Shown: one piece after another, positions 42,885-51,814 of the stretch
How the letters are laid out: each line of letters begins with the position of its first letter
Numbering within the stretch: the stretch's first letter is position 1
Source: Clostridium ljungdahlii DSM 13528
GTDB lineage: Bacteria > Bacillota > Clostridia > Clostridiales > Clostridiaceae
Assembly (NCBI RefSeq): GCF_000143685.1
Contig: NC_014328.1
Span: 806,001 to 870,000, forward strand
Length of the DNA stretch: 64,000 bases
Direction: 5' to 3'
Program-made: the position numbers and the translations under genes
The notes under the pieces: model-generated
Databases searched by the model: none
What the model was told of the DNA's origin: nothing
Seen by the model: only the letters and a program-made list of their open reading frames with translations

Positions 42885-45431
42885 ATGAATAGTTATAAGG
42901 AAATAACAAATAAATATTTAAAACACAACAAAAAGAGGACAATGCTCACTATTTTAGGAGTAATACTTTCTGTGGCATTGATTACGGCAGTGGGATTATT
43001 TATTGAAAGTCTGCAAAATTCTTTTGTTGAAAGTGCTATAAATCAAAATGGAAGTTATCATGTTAAGATTCAAAAAATTACTGCAGATGATTACAGCCAG
43101 TTAAAAGCTAATCCTAAAATTGAAAAAGTAGGTATTCAAGAAAAGTGGTTTGAAAGTAATTTAAAAGATGGAAAAAAGATTGAAATTAATAAATACAATA
43201 AATCTGCTTTAGAATTTTTACCTAAAAGCTATAATGCAGTAAAGGGAAGACTTCCTGAAAAAGAAGGAGAAATAGCAATTGAAAACTGGGCATTTAGTTA
43301 TATGAAGGGTGATCTTAAAATAGGAGATACTATAAAATTTGAGACAGATAAAGGAGAAGAAAAAAAATTTAAAATTACAGGAATTATTCAAAATCAGGCT
43401 GAAACTCAATACAACGGTATAGCTTTAGGCATGACTTACTCTACTATATTTAATATAGAAAAGTCTGCAGTATATGTGAGCATATACAAAAATGCAGGAA
43501 TATCAAATACCGTATCAGAATTAAGTAATAAATTTAAAGGCAACTGTATTTTAAATAAAGATTTATTGGACTATTCAGGTGAAGGCAGTAACGATTTAAA
43601 TAAACAATTGTATGGTATAGCAGGTGTAATAATAGCTATAATTGTAATAGCAACTATAGCTGTCATATATAATTCTTTTCAGATAAGTGTAATTGAGAGA
43701 ATGAAGCAATTTGGACTTTTGAGGGCTGTTGGAGCGACACCAGCACAGATTAGAAAAATAGTTTTGAGGGAAGCATCCATAATAAGTGCGATAGGCATTC
43801 CACTTGGGCTTTTGTCTGGAATATTTGCAATGTTTGTAGTGAGCAAGGTATTTAGTATAATGTCAGATACAGCCTTTAACAATTTAAAAATAGTAATTCC
43901 TTACTATGTGCTTGTTATAAGTGCATTAGTTGGAGTGATTTCAATATATTTATCTGCATTTATTCCAGCAAGAGCTGCATCAAAGGTATCACCTTTAGTT
44001 GCTATAAGCAGCAGGACATCTATATCAAAGGAAAAGATAAGTAAAAAGAGGGGAAATATTTTAAAAAGATTTTTAAACATTGAAAGTTTAATGGCATTTA
44101 AAAATATAAAGAGAAATAAGAAAAAATTCAGAGTTACTGTTTTTTCAATGGTAATAAGTATGGCACTTTTTATATTCTTTTCATCTTTTATAAATATGAT
44201 GACAATTTTTACAGGTTCACAGTCTGAAGATGTAAAAATGAATTTTGAATTAATTGGTGTAGTTGATAAAAATGGAGCAAGCTCCCTTAAAGAAAATATT
44301 ATAAACAAAGTAAGGCAAAGTAAACTTGTAGATAAACAATATGTATCCTATGGAACTTATTCTTCCAGTACGTTGATTCCAAATGAAAATAGAAATGATT
44401 ACTTAGTCAAAAATGCACCTAAGACTTATAGTGATGTGACCTTTGAAAATAAAAAGATGAGTTCTATAAAAACATTGTTTGATATTTATGATGAGGACAA
44501 GATTAGAAGCATTAAAGGCTATATTAAATCTGGTAAGGTAGATACTTCAAATATGGCTGAAGAAAATGGTGTTGTCATAGTAAGGAATAATATGTTAACT
44601 GTAAATGAAAGATACTATAATGGTTCAATTGCTAATTTAAAAGTTGGAGATACTATTTATATTGATAAGAATATGATGTATAGACCAGTACAGGGAGAAG
44701 ATTATATTGGTAAGAGCAAAAAGGAAAATGAAGAGTTTAATAAAGACAATATGATAAAAGTAAAAGTAGCAGCAGTAGTAGATGATGCACCATATCAATT
44801 TTATTCAGATAATCTCAAACTTTTTCATATTATAATGACAAAAGATGTGATGAAGAATATTACTGGTAGAGATTTAAATAAGATGCCTGTAAAAATATCT
44901 GAAATACGTTTAAAGGATAAAAAAGATGAGGATAAGTTTAATAGTTTTATTGAACCAATATGTGATAAAGAAGGAGTAAAGGCTGTTGATATATCCAAAC
45001 AATCTGAAGTTGCCAGGGGAAATACGATGCAGCTTATGATACTTATGTACGGATTTATAGTTGTAATTTCTCTAATAGGTGCAGTTAATATAATAAATAC
45101 TATAACTACTAACCTGATTTTAAGAAAAAAAGAAATAGCATCTTTAAGTGCTATTGGCATGACTTATAAAAATATAAGACAGATGATATTAAAAGAAGGA
45201 GTTTTATATGGATTATATGGTGCATTTTATGGTGGTATTGTAGGCAGTCTGTTATCTTATGCAGTATCATCACCTATGAGAAAAATTATTGATTTTAAGT
45301 GGAATATTCCATGGAATTTCATACTTGTGAGCGGATTAGCTGCAATATTTATAGGGTTAATATCTGTAATAAAACCTTTAGCTAGAATTAAAAGGGAAAA
45401 TATAATAGATGTCATAAGACAAGAAGATTAA
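42885..45431 (+). CDS. ABC transporter permease, FtsX/MacB-like, two FtsX domains
   Basis: An 848-residue membrane protein. One N-terminal helix (MLTILGVILSVALITAVGLF) precedes a large extracellular MacB-core-like domain. Three helices (an FtsX domain with RMKQFGLLRAVGATPAQIRK) follow, then another helix, a second extracellular domain, and a final FtsX domain (RKKEIASLSAIGMTYKNIRQ). This layout is used by extruders or mechanotransmitters that act on peptides at the membrane, not by classical importers. It is co-transcribed with the ATPase upstream. Substrate unknown. Confidence 0.9.
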   Translation: MNSYKEITNKYLKHNKKRTMLTILGVILSVALITAVGLFIESLQNSFVESAINQNGSYHVKIQKITADDYSQLKANPKIEKVGIQEKWFESNLKDGKKIEINKYNKSALEFLPKSYNAVKGRLPEKEGEIAIENWAFSYMKGDLKIGDTIKFETDKGEEKKFKITGIIQNQAETQYNGIALGMTYSTIFNIEKSAVYVSIYKNAGISNTVSELSNKFKGNCILNKDLLDYSGEGSNDLNKQLYGIAGVIIAIIVIATIAVIYNSFQISVIERMKQFGLLRAVGATPAQIRKIVLREASIISAIGIPLGLLSGIFAMFVVSKVFSIMSDTAFNNLKIVIPYYVLVISALVGVISIYLSAFIPARAASKVSPLVAISSRTSISKEKISKKRGNILKRFLNIESLMAFKNIKRNKKKFRVTVFSMVISMALFIFFSSFINMMTIFTGSQSEDVKMNFELIGVVDKNGASSLKENIINKVRQSKLVDKQYVSYGTYSSSTLIPNENRNDYLVKNAPKTYSDVTFENKKMSSIKTLFDIYDEDKIRSIKGYIKSGKVDTSNMAEENGVVIVRNNMLTVNERYYNGSIANLKVGDTIYIDKNMMYRPVQGEDYIGKSKKENEEFNKDNMIKVKVAAVVDDAPYQFYSDNLKLFHIIMTKDVMKNITGRDLNKMPVKISEIRLKDKKDEDKFNSFIEPICDKEGVKAVDISKQSEVARGNTMQLMILMYGFIVVISLIGAVNIINTITTNLILRKKEIASLSAIGMTYKNIRQMILKEGVLYGLYGAFYGGIVGSLLSYAVSSPMRKIIDFKWNIPWNFILVSGLAAIFIGLISVIKPLARIKRENIIDVIRQED

Positions 45432-45540
45432 GTGTAATATATTATATAGGGTTTCTAGATTAAAAATTGGTTTGATATATGCCATATGCTGCTAGATTTC
45501 ACTGAGAATCCCATAAATTAATCTTGTAGAAGGTGGTTAT

Positions 45541-45630
45541 ATGAGGTTTGGTTTTATGTTTGTTGCTGGACTTATTTGCGCTGCTATAATTATTATGGTT
45601 GTAAAAGATAGAAAGTCAAATAAAAAGTAA
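45541..45630 (+). CDS. Small membrane protein (29 residues)
   Basis: An open frame of 29 codons, MRFGFMFVAGLICAAIIIMV then KDRKSNKK and TAA. GAAGGTGG lies eight bases upstream of the ATG. A single hydrophobic helix with a basic tail is typical of small membrane proteins that adjust transporters or histidine kinases. It sits between an ABC permease gene and a two-component system. No homologue is known to me; the ribosome site and composition support translation. Confidence 0.5.
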   Translation: MRFGFMFVAGLICAAIIIMVVKDRKSNKK

Positions 45631-45703
45631 AGATAACAAATTGCTTCTCTAATTAAATATACAGTGCCATTGGCTGCAAATTTATAATTTACACGGATAA
45701 TTA

Positions 45704-45748
45704 TTGATAAGCATCAGATAAAAAAATATTTCATCTGGTGCTTATCAA
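45704..45748 (+). terminator. Hairpin between ABC module and two-component genes
   Basis: TTGATAAGCATCAGAT and ATCTGGTGCTTATCAA form a long stem with an A/T-rich loop. There is no long T run, but stem strength suggests at least partial termination. Confidence 0.55.
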
Positions 45749-45824
45749 CTTGTGTATATAACTAGACAAAAACCTTAGTTAGTGTATAGAATATATTTTA
45801 AAGATATATTGTGGAGGTGCTAAT

Positions 45825-46523
45825 TTGAATAAAATATTACTTCTAGAAGATGATGAGGCACTGGCACTTGGAATTGATTTTACTCTTCAAGATGAGGGGT
45901 ATGAAGTGAAAAGGTGTTCCTGTGTTAGTGAAGCTAAAAAAACTTTTGACAGTGAAACTTTTGACATTGTTATATTAGATGTGATGTTACCAGATGGAAG
46001 TGGATATGATGTATGTAAATATATACGTAAAAGAAGTCAGGTTCCAGTAATATTTCTAACTGCTTGTGACGAAGAAGTAAACGTTGTTTTAGGACTTGAT
46101 ATAGGTGCGGATGATTATATAACAAAACCATTTAGGGTAAAAGAATTTATATCTAGAATTAAGGCAATTTTAAGAAGAACGGAAAAAAACAATTCGGATA
46201 AGAGTGATATATTAAAATCCGAAAAAATTGTTTTAAATACAACCAAATTAGAAGCCTATAGAAATGGATGTGATATGTCTCTTTCTATGCAGGAATATAA
46301 ATTGTTATTACTTTTTATGACTAATCCCAAAAGAGCTATGAATAGAGAAGAAATACTAGACAAGCTTAGTGATGGAAGTGGAGATTACTTCGATACAAAT
46401 ACGCTTTCCGTATACATAAAGAGGATAAGAGAAAAAATAGAGGATGACTCTTCAAATCCTAAGTATATAAAAACAAAAAGAGGGTTTGGATATGAGTGGG
46501 ATTTGGAAGTTGAAAAGGAGTAA
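45825..46523 (+). CDS. OmpR-family response regulator
   Basis: A 232-residue regulator. The receiver domain has the acidic pocket E8–D10, phosphoryl acceptor D52 in IVILDVMLPDGSG, and YITKPF. A winged-helix Trans_reg_C domain follows, ending KYIKTKRGFGYEWDLEV. GGAGGTG is upstream of the start. It is followed by its kinase after three bases, and probably controls the ABC transporter genes upstream. Confidence 0.94.
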   Translation: MNKILLLEDDEALALGIDFTLQDEGYEVKRCSCVSEAKKTFDSETFDIVILDVMLPDGSGYDVCKYIRKRSQVPVIFLTACDEEVNVVLGLDIGADDYITKPFRVKEFISRIKAILRRTEKNNSDKSDILKSEKIVLNTTKLEAYRNGCDMSLSMQEYKLLLLFMTNPKRAMNREEILDKLSDGSGDYFDTNTLSVYIKRIREKIEDDSSNPKYIKTKRGFGYEWDLEVEKE

Positions 46524-46526
46524 AAC

Positions 46527-47774
46527 ATGAGGGAGTATTATGAAAATCCGGAACTTAGGAAAAGTTCCTGTATTATATTGATTTTAGCTTTATTGTCAAT
46601 ACTCATAAGTTCTTATACTATTGATAAGAGTTATGAAAAAATAAAGGATAGTTATGTAGATAATAATGCAGCTGTTGTTGGTAAAATAGTAAAGACTCAT
46701 CCTGAATTGAAAAATCAAGTGGTAACTGTTATAACGAAAAATAGCAGTGGGGAAGATATAAAAAGTGGAAGAAGAATATTGAAAGATTATGGGTATAGTA
46801 CAGAATTGAATATAGGTTTGATGCCTCAATTGGAAAATAATTATAGAAATTTAAGTAAGTTTTTATTTACTTCTATGGTTTGTTTTTTTGCAATAGTGTT
46901 TTTAACAAATGCTATTTTATATATAAGAATATATAAAAAACTTGAAAGACTTATATTAGCAGCAAAAAATATGTTGGATTATAATTTTGACATAAGAATT
47001 TATGAGAATGCGGAAGGTACTTTTGCAAAGCTTGCCTATGCTTTTGATAACATGAGGGTGATTTTAAAAAATAATTTTTCACAAATACAGCATGAAAAAG
47101 ATTTTTTAGTTAACACTCTGTCGGATATATCACATCAAATAAAAACTCCAATTTCATCCCTTATAATATATAATGATATACTTTTGAATAGAAAGATAGA
47201 TGGTAATAAGAGAATCGAATTTTTAGAAAATAGTAAAAATCAACTAAATAGAATTGAATGGCTTGTAAAAAGTTTACTACAACTTGCAAAATTAGATGCA
47301 GGTGCAATAAAGTTTAAAATGATAAGTTTAGATATAAATAAAACTGTAATGGAATCTTTAAAATTTTTAGATATAAAAGCAGAAAGTAAGAATGTTAAAC
47401 TCAAGTTTTATCCTGGCAGGGATAAAATTATGTTAAAGTATGATCATAATTGGATAAGTGAAGCAATTGTAAATGTAATTAAGAATGCAATTGAACACAC
47501 GAAGTCTGGTGGGGAAGTTAATGTGTTTACTGAAGTAAGTCAGGTTTGCACCAGAATCATAGTTAAAGACAATGGAGAAGGAATACCGAAAGAAGAACTT
47601 AAACATGTTTTTGAAAGATTTTATAAAGGAAAGATGAATAAAAGCACTGAATCCATTGGAATTGGCCTTGCCCTTTCAAAATCCATAATTGATGGAAACG
47701 GTGGTATGATTGATGTAAAAAGTAAGATAGGTAAGGGAACTGTTTTTACTGTTACTTTTTTAAATACAAATTAA
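46527..47774 (+). CDS. Sensor histidine kinase
   Basis: A 415-residue kinase with two membrane helices (near residues 14–30 and 108–132) bounding an extracellular loop of about 75 residues and a HAMP-like segment. The H-box is DISHQIKTPIS, the N-box EAIVNVIKNAIEHT, and the G-boxes DNGEGIP and GIGLALS. It pairs with the response regulator upstream. The first ATG (46527) has GGAG upstream in the end of the regulator gene. The stop codon begins a 66-nt repeat shared with the 3' end of yitT. Confidence 0.93.
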   Translation: MREYYENPELRKSSCIILILALLSILISSYTIDKSYEKIKDSYVDNNAAVVGKIVKTHPELKNQVVTVITKNSSGEDIKSGRRILKDYGYSTELNIGLMPQLENNYRNLSKFLFTSMVCFFAIVFLTNAILYIRIYKKLERLILAAKNMLDYNFDIRIYENAEGTFAKLAYAFDNMRVILKNNFSQIQHEKDFLVNTLSDISHQIKTPISSLIIYNDILLNRKIDGNKRIEFLENSKNQLNRIEWLVKSLLQLAKLDAGAIKFKMISLDINKTVMESLKFLDIKAESKNVKLKFYPGRDKIMLKYDHNWISEAIVNVIKNAIEHTKSGGEVNVFTEVSQVCTRIIVKDNGEGIPKEELKHVFERFYKGKMNKSTESIGIGLALSKSIIDGNGGMIDVKSKIGKGTVFTVTFLNTN

Positions 47775-47837
47775 ACAGAGTTCTTGGCATCAGATGGAGT
47801 TTTGACTCCACCTGATGCTTATTAACAGGATTCTTAG
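47772..47837 (+). repeat. 66-nt partial copy of the structured element at 39868
   Basis: It is identical to 39868–39933, including the stop codon TAA, ACAGAGTTCTT, the GCATCAG…CTGATGC hairpin and AACAGGATTCTTAG. Similarity ends there. In both places the repeat begins exactly at the stop codon of the upstream gene. Here it lies between convergent genes and may act as their terminator. Confidence 0.8.
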
Positions 47838-47847
47838 CACTTCAGCT

Positions 47848-48540
47848 TTACTCTGACATATTTTTTAATCCTTCAATATCCTTAATATGAAAAGATGATC
47901 TGTTAAAATCAATAAGCCCTTCATCTCTCATATGACACATTTCCCGTGAAAGGGAAGGTCTTGAAACATTTAAAAATTCAGCTAATTCATTTCGTTTTAA
48001 GGGAAGTTTGAAAGTACTTTTTCCTGATTTTTTATATTGTTCTATTAAAAAGGTACTTATTTTACCTCTTAAGTTTTTGATATTTAAATACTCTACATGT
48101 TTGTTTAGCACTAGCGCCCTATTAGATATAATTTTAAACATATTGCGAATGAGAGGGCGGTGCCATGAGCACATGTTTTTACATTCACCTATAATTTTTT
48201 CACCAGGTAAAAATAAAACTGTACACTTATCTTGAGCTTCAACGGTAGCTGGAAGTACAGATTTTCCTGAAAAAACGGCCATTTCACCAAACATATCTCC
48301 TGGATTTAAATTTGTCATAAACATTCTGTTTCCTGCAGCATTTTCCTTTACTACAACAGCTTTCCCGGATATTACAATTCCAACGCTTTTAAATTCATCT
48401 CCACTTATAGCAATCAAATCATTTTTCTTGAATTGACTGATTTTAGGTTTAATGCAATTTAACATGATAGTAATATCTTCTTTGGTAATATCCTGAAATA
48501 AGCTAATTTTTGATAATATATCCACATATTTTTTAAACAT
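47848..48540 (-). CDS. Crp/Fnr-family regulator (HcpR-like by position)
   Basis: A 230-residue regulator with an N-terminal cyclic-nucleotide-binding-type beta barrel (VGIVISGKAVVVKE, NPGDMFGEMAVFSG) and a C-terminal winged helix (KRNELAEFLNVSRPSLSREM). There is no Fnr-type N-terminal cysteine cluster. It is divergent from hcp, which in clostridia and sulfate reducers is controlled by the Crp/Fnr protein HcpR in response to nitric oxide. That role is inferred from the neighbour. AGGTGA precedes the start. Confidence 0.85.
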   Translation of the reverse strand: MFKKYVDILSKISLFQDITKEDITIMLNCIKPKISQFKKNDLIAISGDEFKSVGIVISGKAVVVKENAAGNRMFMTNLNPGDMFGEMAVFSGKSVLPATVEAQDKCTVLFLPGEKIIGECKNMCSWHRPLIRNMFKIISNRALVLNKHVEYLNIKNLRGKISTFLIEQYKKSGKSTFKLPLKRNELAEFLNVSRPSLSREMCHMRDEGLIDFNRSSFHIKDIEGLKNMSE

Positions 48541-48557
48541 TTAATCACCTTTAATTT

Positions 48558-48584
48558 GGTAACAGAGGATACCGATTTATTACC
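48558..48584. promoter_or_regulatory. Candidate Crp/Fnr-type operator between regulator and hcp
   Basis: GGTAACAGAGGATACC has inverted ends, and GGTAA at 48558 is also matched by TTACC at 48580–48584. It lies in the 107-bp divergent spacer. Position supports a role in hcp control; the motif is not a textbook match. Confidence 0.35.
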
Positions 48585-48647
48585 ATTATTATATTATACT
48601 CATCTCATAAAAGCAATTAAAAAATAATAAGGTTATGGGGTGTAAAT

Positions 48648-50213
48648 ATGGATAATATGTTTTGTTTTCAATGTGAGCAAACTGCTTGTGGAAGTGGGTG
48701 TACAAAAGTAGGGGCATGTGGAAAGCAGCCTGATGTTGCAAATAAACAGGATAAACTTACATGCAAACTCATAGAACTTGCCTATGCTTCTGAAGGAAAA
48801 AATAGAGATAAGGCTGCAGATGAAGTTATGATGGAAGGTTTGTTTTCAACTATTACCAATGTAAATTTTGATGGATCAAGGATTGATGAAATTATAAATG
48901 CAGTAGAAGTACAAAGTGAAAAATTTAAATCTGACAGCAAATTCCATTTTGATGTACTTTGGGATGGAGATGCTGATATTATATCACTTCGCTCTACACT
49001 TCTTTTTGGAATTCGTGGTATGGCAGCATATGCATATCATGCCTATAAACTTGGTAAAAAAGATGAAGAAGTTATGGATTGGTTCTATAAAGGTATGAGA
49101 GCAGTTGGAGGAACTCATTCAGTAGAAGAGTGGTTGAACATTCTAATGGAATTTGGCGGTGTCAACTTAAAGTGTATGGCATTATTAGATGAAGCTAATA
49201 CATCTGCGTATGGACAACCAACTCCTGTAAAAGTAACTACAAATGTTGAAAAAGGTCCATTTATAGTTATTACAGGTCATGATTTATATGATTTAAAGAT
49301 GCTCCTTGAACAGACAGAGGGAAAAGGAATAAATATATATACCCATGGAGAAATGCTGCCTGCACATGGATATCCTGAGCTTAAAAAATATAAACACTTA
49401 AAGGGTAACTTTGGTACTGCATGGCAGAATCAGAGAAAGGAATTTGACAATATTCCTGCACCTATATTGTTTACAACTAATTGTCTTGTACCTCCAAAGG
49501 AAAATTATTCAGATAGAATATTTACTACAGATGTTGTAGCATTCCCTGGACTTAAACATATTACGGCAGATGAAAATGGAAAAAAAGATTTTAGTGAAAT
49601 TATAAATAAAGCACTTGAACTTGGTGGATATACTGAGGACAAAAATTTTACAGGTATAAATGGTGGAAGTGTACTTACAACTGGATTTGCCCATGATGCA
49701 GTGCTTGGTGTGGCAGATAAAATAGTAGAGGTAATTAAAAATGGAGGAATCAAGCACATATTCCTGGTAGGAGGCTGTGACGGAGCAAAACCTGGAAGAA
49801 ACTATTATACTGAATTTGTGAAAAAAGCGCCAAAAGATAGTCTTATATTAACTCTTGCCTGTGGAAAATATCGTTTTAATGATTTGGATTTAGGAGATAT
49901 TCAAGGTATTCCACGTATTATTGATGTTGGTCAGTGTAATGATGCTTATTCTGCTATACAGATTGCTTTAGCACTTGCAAATGTATTTAAATGTGGAGTA
50001 AATGATTTACCTCTTACACTAGTACTGTCATGGTATGAACAAAAAGCTGTATGTATATTGCTTACCTTATTGTCCCTTGGAATCAAAAATATTTATGTAG
50101 GACCTTCTATTCCGGCATTTTTCTCATCAAATGTGTTGAACGTTTTAGTTGATAAATTTAGCATAAAGCCTACTACAACAGTAGAGGACGATTTAAAAGC
50201 TATATTGAAATAA
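48648..50213 (+). CDS. hcp: Hybrid cluster protein (hydroxylamine reductase / NO reductase)
   Basis: A 521-residue Hcp. The N-terminal cysteine set MFCFQCEQTACGSGCTKVGA, with CGK, binds the 4Fe-4S cluster. The hybrid-cluster region includes THGEMLPAHGYPEL, GGCDGAKPGRNYY, LACGKYRF and VGQCNDAY. Hcp reduces hydroxylamine in vitro and acts on nitric oxide or as an S-nitrosylase in cells, protecting against nitrosative stress. No hcr reductase gene is adjacent. GGTTATGGGG lies before the ATG. Followed by copy 3 of the palindromic element. Confidence 0.95.
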   Translation: MDNMFCFQCEQTACGSGCTKVGACGKQPDVANKQDKLTCKLIELAYASEGKNRDKAADEVMMEGLFSTITNVNFDGSRIDEIINAVEVQSEKFKSDSKFHFDVLWDGDADIISLRSTLLFGIRGMAAYAYHAYKLGKKDEEVMDWFYKGMRAVGGTHSVEEWLNILMEFGGVNLKCMALLDEANTSAYGQPTPVKVTTNVEKGPFIVITGHDLYDLKMLLEQTEGKGINIYTHGEMLPAHGYPELKKYKHLKGNFGTAWQNQRKEFDNIPAPILFTTNCLVPPKENYSDRIFTTDVVAFPGLKHITADENGKKDFSEIINKALELGGYTEDKNFTGINGGSVLTTGFAHDAVLGVADKIVEVIKNGGIKHIFLVGGCDGAKPGRNYYTEFVKKAPKDSLILTLACGKYRFNDLDLGDIQGIPRIIDVGQCNDAYSAIQIALALANVFKCGVNDLPLTLVLSWYEQKAVCILLTLLSLGIKNIYVGPSIPAFFSSNVLNVLVDKFSIKPTTTVEDDLKAILK

Positions 50214-50230
50214 GATAGAATATCTATAGA

Positions 50231-50512
50231 GAGTTTCTAAGTAGAAAGTTTACTTATACAAGCCATATACTAATAAAAATCATCACACTAAAAACTTTCT
50301 ATAAGTCTAAAGCTCGGTATTTTGAAAATCTAAAGAAATTTATATAAACTCGTACCTCAGACATATATAAGCTTCTAAGATTTTCTAAAATACCTCACTA
50401 AGACTTATAAAAAAAGTTTTTAAGTGTGATTTCAATTTTATTAGTATTATTTTATGTATAATTTAAAATTTCAACTAGAATCGCTATATATAGATTTTTA
50501 AGTTAGAAAACT
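50231..50512. repeat. Large palindromic structured element, copy 3 of 3
   Basis: It starts GAGTTTCTAAGTAG and ends at AAGTTAGAAAACT. The central hairpin AGAAATTTATATA (50334–50346) pairs with TATATAAGCTTCT (50364–50376) with one mismatch and one wobble. The loop is AACTCGTACCTCAGACA, nearly the same as in copies 1 and 2 although the stem sequence is quite different. A second long stem joins ATCACACTAAAAACTTT to the complement of AAGTTTTTAAGTGTGAT. It is somewhat longer than the other copies. Confidence 0.8.
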
Positions 50513-50585
50513 TACATATATAGGGCTTTCAATGTAAAAGCTAACTTATACTAGGAAATTCCTAGCATAAACTAATGAATTAAGT

Positions 50586-50745
50586 TTATCCTTTCATTAC
50601 CTTTTCAAACCTAAAAAAGTTTTCTCCTCCTGGTGAACTCTCATCCTCTTTTGTATGTGTTTCAGGATGGTTTTTATTTAAATATTCTAAAATTTTAAAT
50701 CCACATTTATTCACATAAAAATGAATATTATGGATTAAATTTACC
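50586..50745 (-). pseudogene. GNAT acetyltransferase C-terminal remnant
   Basis: On the minus strand, 53 stop-free codons read VNLIHNIHFYVNKCGFKILE, then a Lys/His-rich piece and GGENFFRFEKVMKG before TAA. The pattern of N-x-x-x-x-F-Y-x-K-x-G-F with a final FFRFEK is the end of a GNAT N-acetyltransferase. No start or upstream acetyl-CoA-binding region remains. Confidence 0.55.
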
Positions 50746-51019
50746 GTAAATTATATCTATGTCTTTAAATAAATTTTAAATATATTTTCATAAAAAGTAA
50801 AAGGACGCAGTCCATATACATTATCCTTTTTATATTCTCAAAATAATTTTATACACATAACTTAATTAAACAATTTTAATAAATATATCTAATAAATTGA
50901 AAGTTATGTTATTGGGTTTAAAAATTCTTTGATATAATATTATGTAGGTTATTTACATTAATATAAAATAGATTAAAAAGTATAATCGATTGAGATTATT
51001 TATAGAAGGGTAGAGAAGG

Positions 51020-51697
51020 ATGAATAAAATATTAATTGTAGAGGATGATCCTAAAATCAATAAAATGGTACAAACTTTATTGAAAAAAAATGAATATGAA
51101 GTAGTAGCTGCGTTTTCTGGTACAGAGGCGCTTTTATTATTAGAAAAAGAGTCTTTTGATTTAATTTTATTGGACTTAATGCTGCCAGGATTAAGTGGGG
51201 AAGAAATTTTAGTGAAGATTAACGAACAGTTCCAAATTCCTATTATATGTGTATCGGCAAAAGATGATTTAAACACTAAACTTGAATTGATTCGAGATGG
51301 GGCAGATGATTATATAACAAAGCCGTTTAACAATGAAGAATTAATTGTACGGATAGGTGCAGTATTAAGAAGAATGAATAAGGGTATGACCATAGATAAA
51401 ACCAACATATTCCGATTTAAAGATCTGATTTTAGATAGTGAAAATCATATTGTAACTATTAATGATGAGCCTATTGAACTTACTGCAAAAGAATATAGTA
51501 TATTAGAATTATTAATTAGTAGCCCCAGGAAAGTATTTACCAAGCAGAATATATTTGAGAGTGTTTGGTCTGAAGAATATATTATGGATGAAAGAGTGGT
51601 AACAGTACATGTTAGTAATTTGCGTAATAAATTGAAACATGGAGAAGAATATATAAAAACAGTTTGGGGAATAGGATATAAAATGCAAGATAATTAA
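51020..51697 (+). CDS. OmpR-family response regulator
   Basis: A 225-residue regulator with the receiver acidic pair D9–D10, acceptor D52 in LILLDLMLPGLSG, and YITKPF. The winged helix ends YIKTVWGIGYKMQDN. GGGTAGAGAAGG lies upstream of the ATG. Its partner is probably the histidine kinase at 56892, at the far end of the same gene set, with two ABC transporters between. This order is common for bacitracin/lantibiotic response modules of Firmicutes. Confidence 0.93.
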   Translation: MNKILIVEDDPKINKMVQTLLKKNEYEVVAAFSGTEALLLLEKESFDLILLDLMLPGLSGEEILVKINEQFQIPIICVSAKDDLNTKLELIRDGADDYITKPFNNEELIVRIGAVLRRMNKGMTIDKTNIFRFKDLILDSENHIVTINDEPIELTAKEYSILELLISSPRKVFTKQNIFESVWSEEYIMDERVVTVHVSNLRNKLKHGEEYIKTVWGIGYKMQDN

Positions 51698-51814
51698 TTG
51701 ATAAAACTTGATACTTTCTTGATAAATTCTAAATTCTATTTTAATACCTTTTATTTATTATTTAAATATAGCATTAGATAATACTTTATTTTAGAAAGAA
51801 GGAGGTAAAAATAT

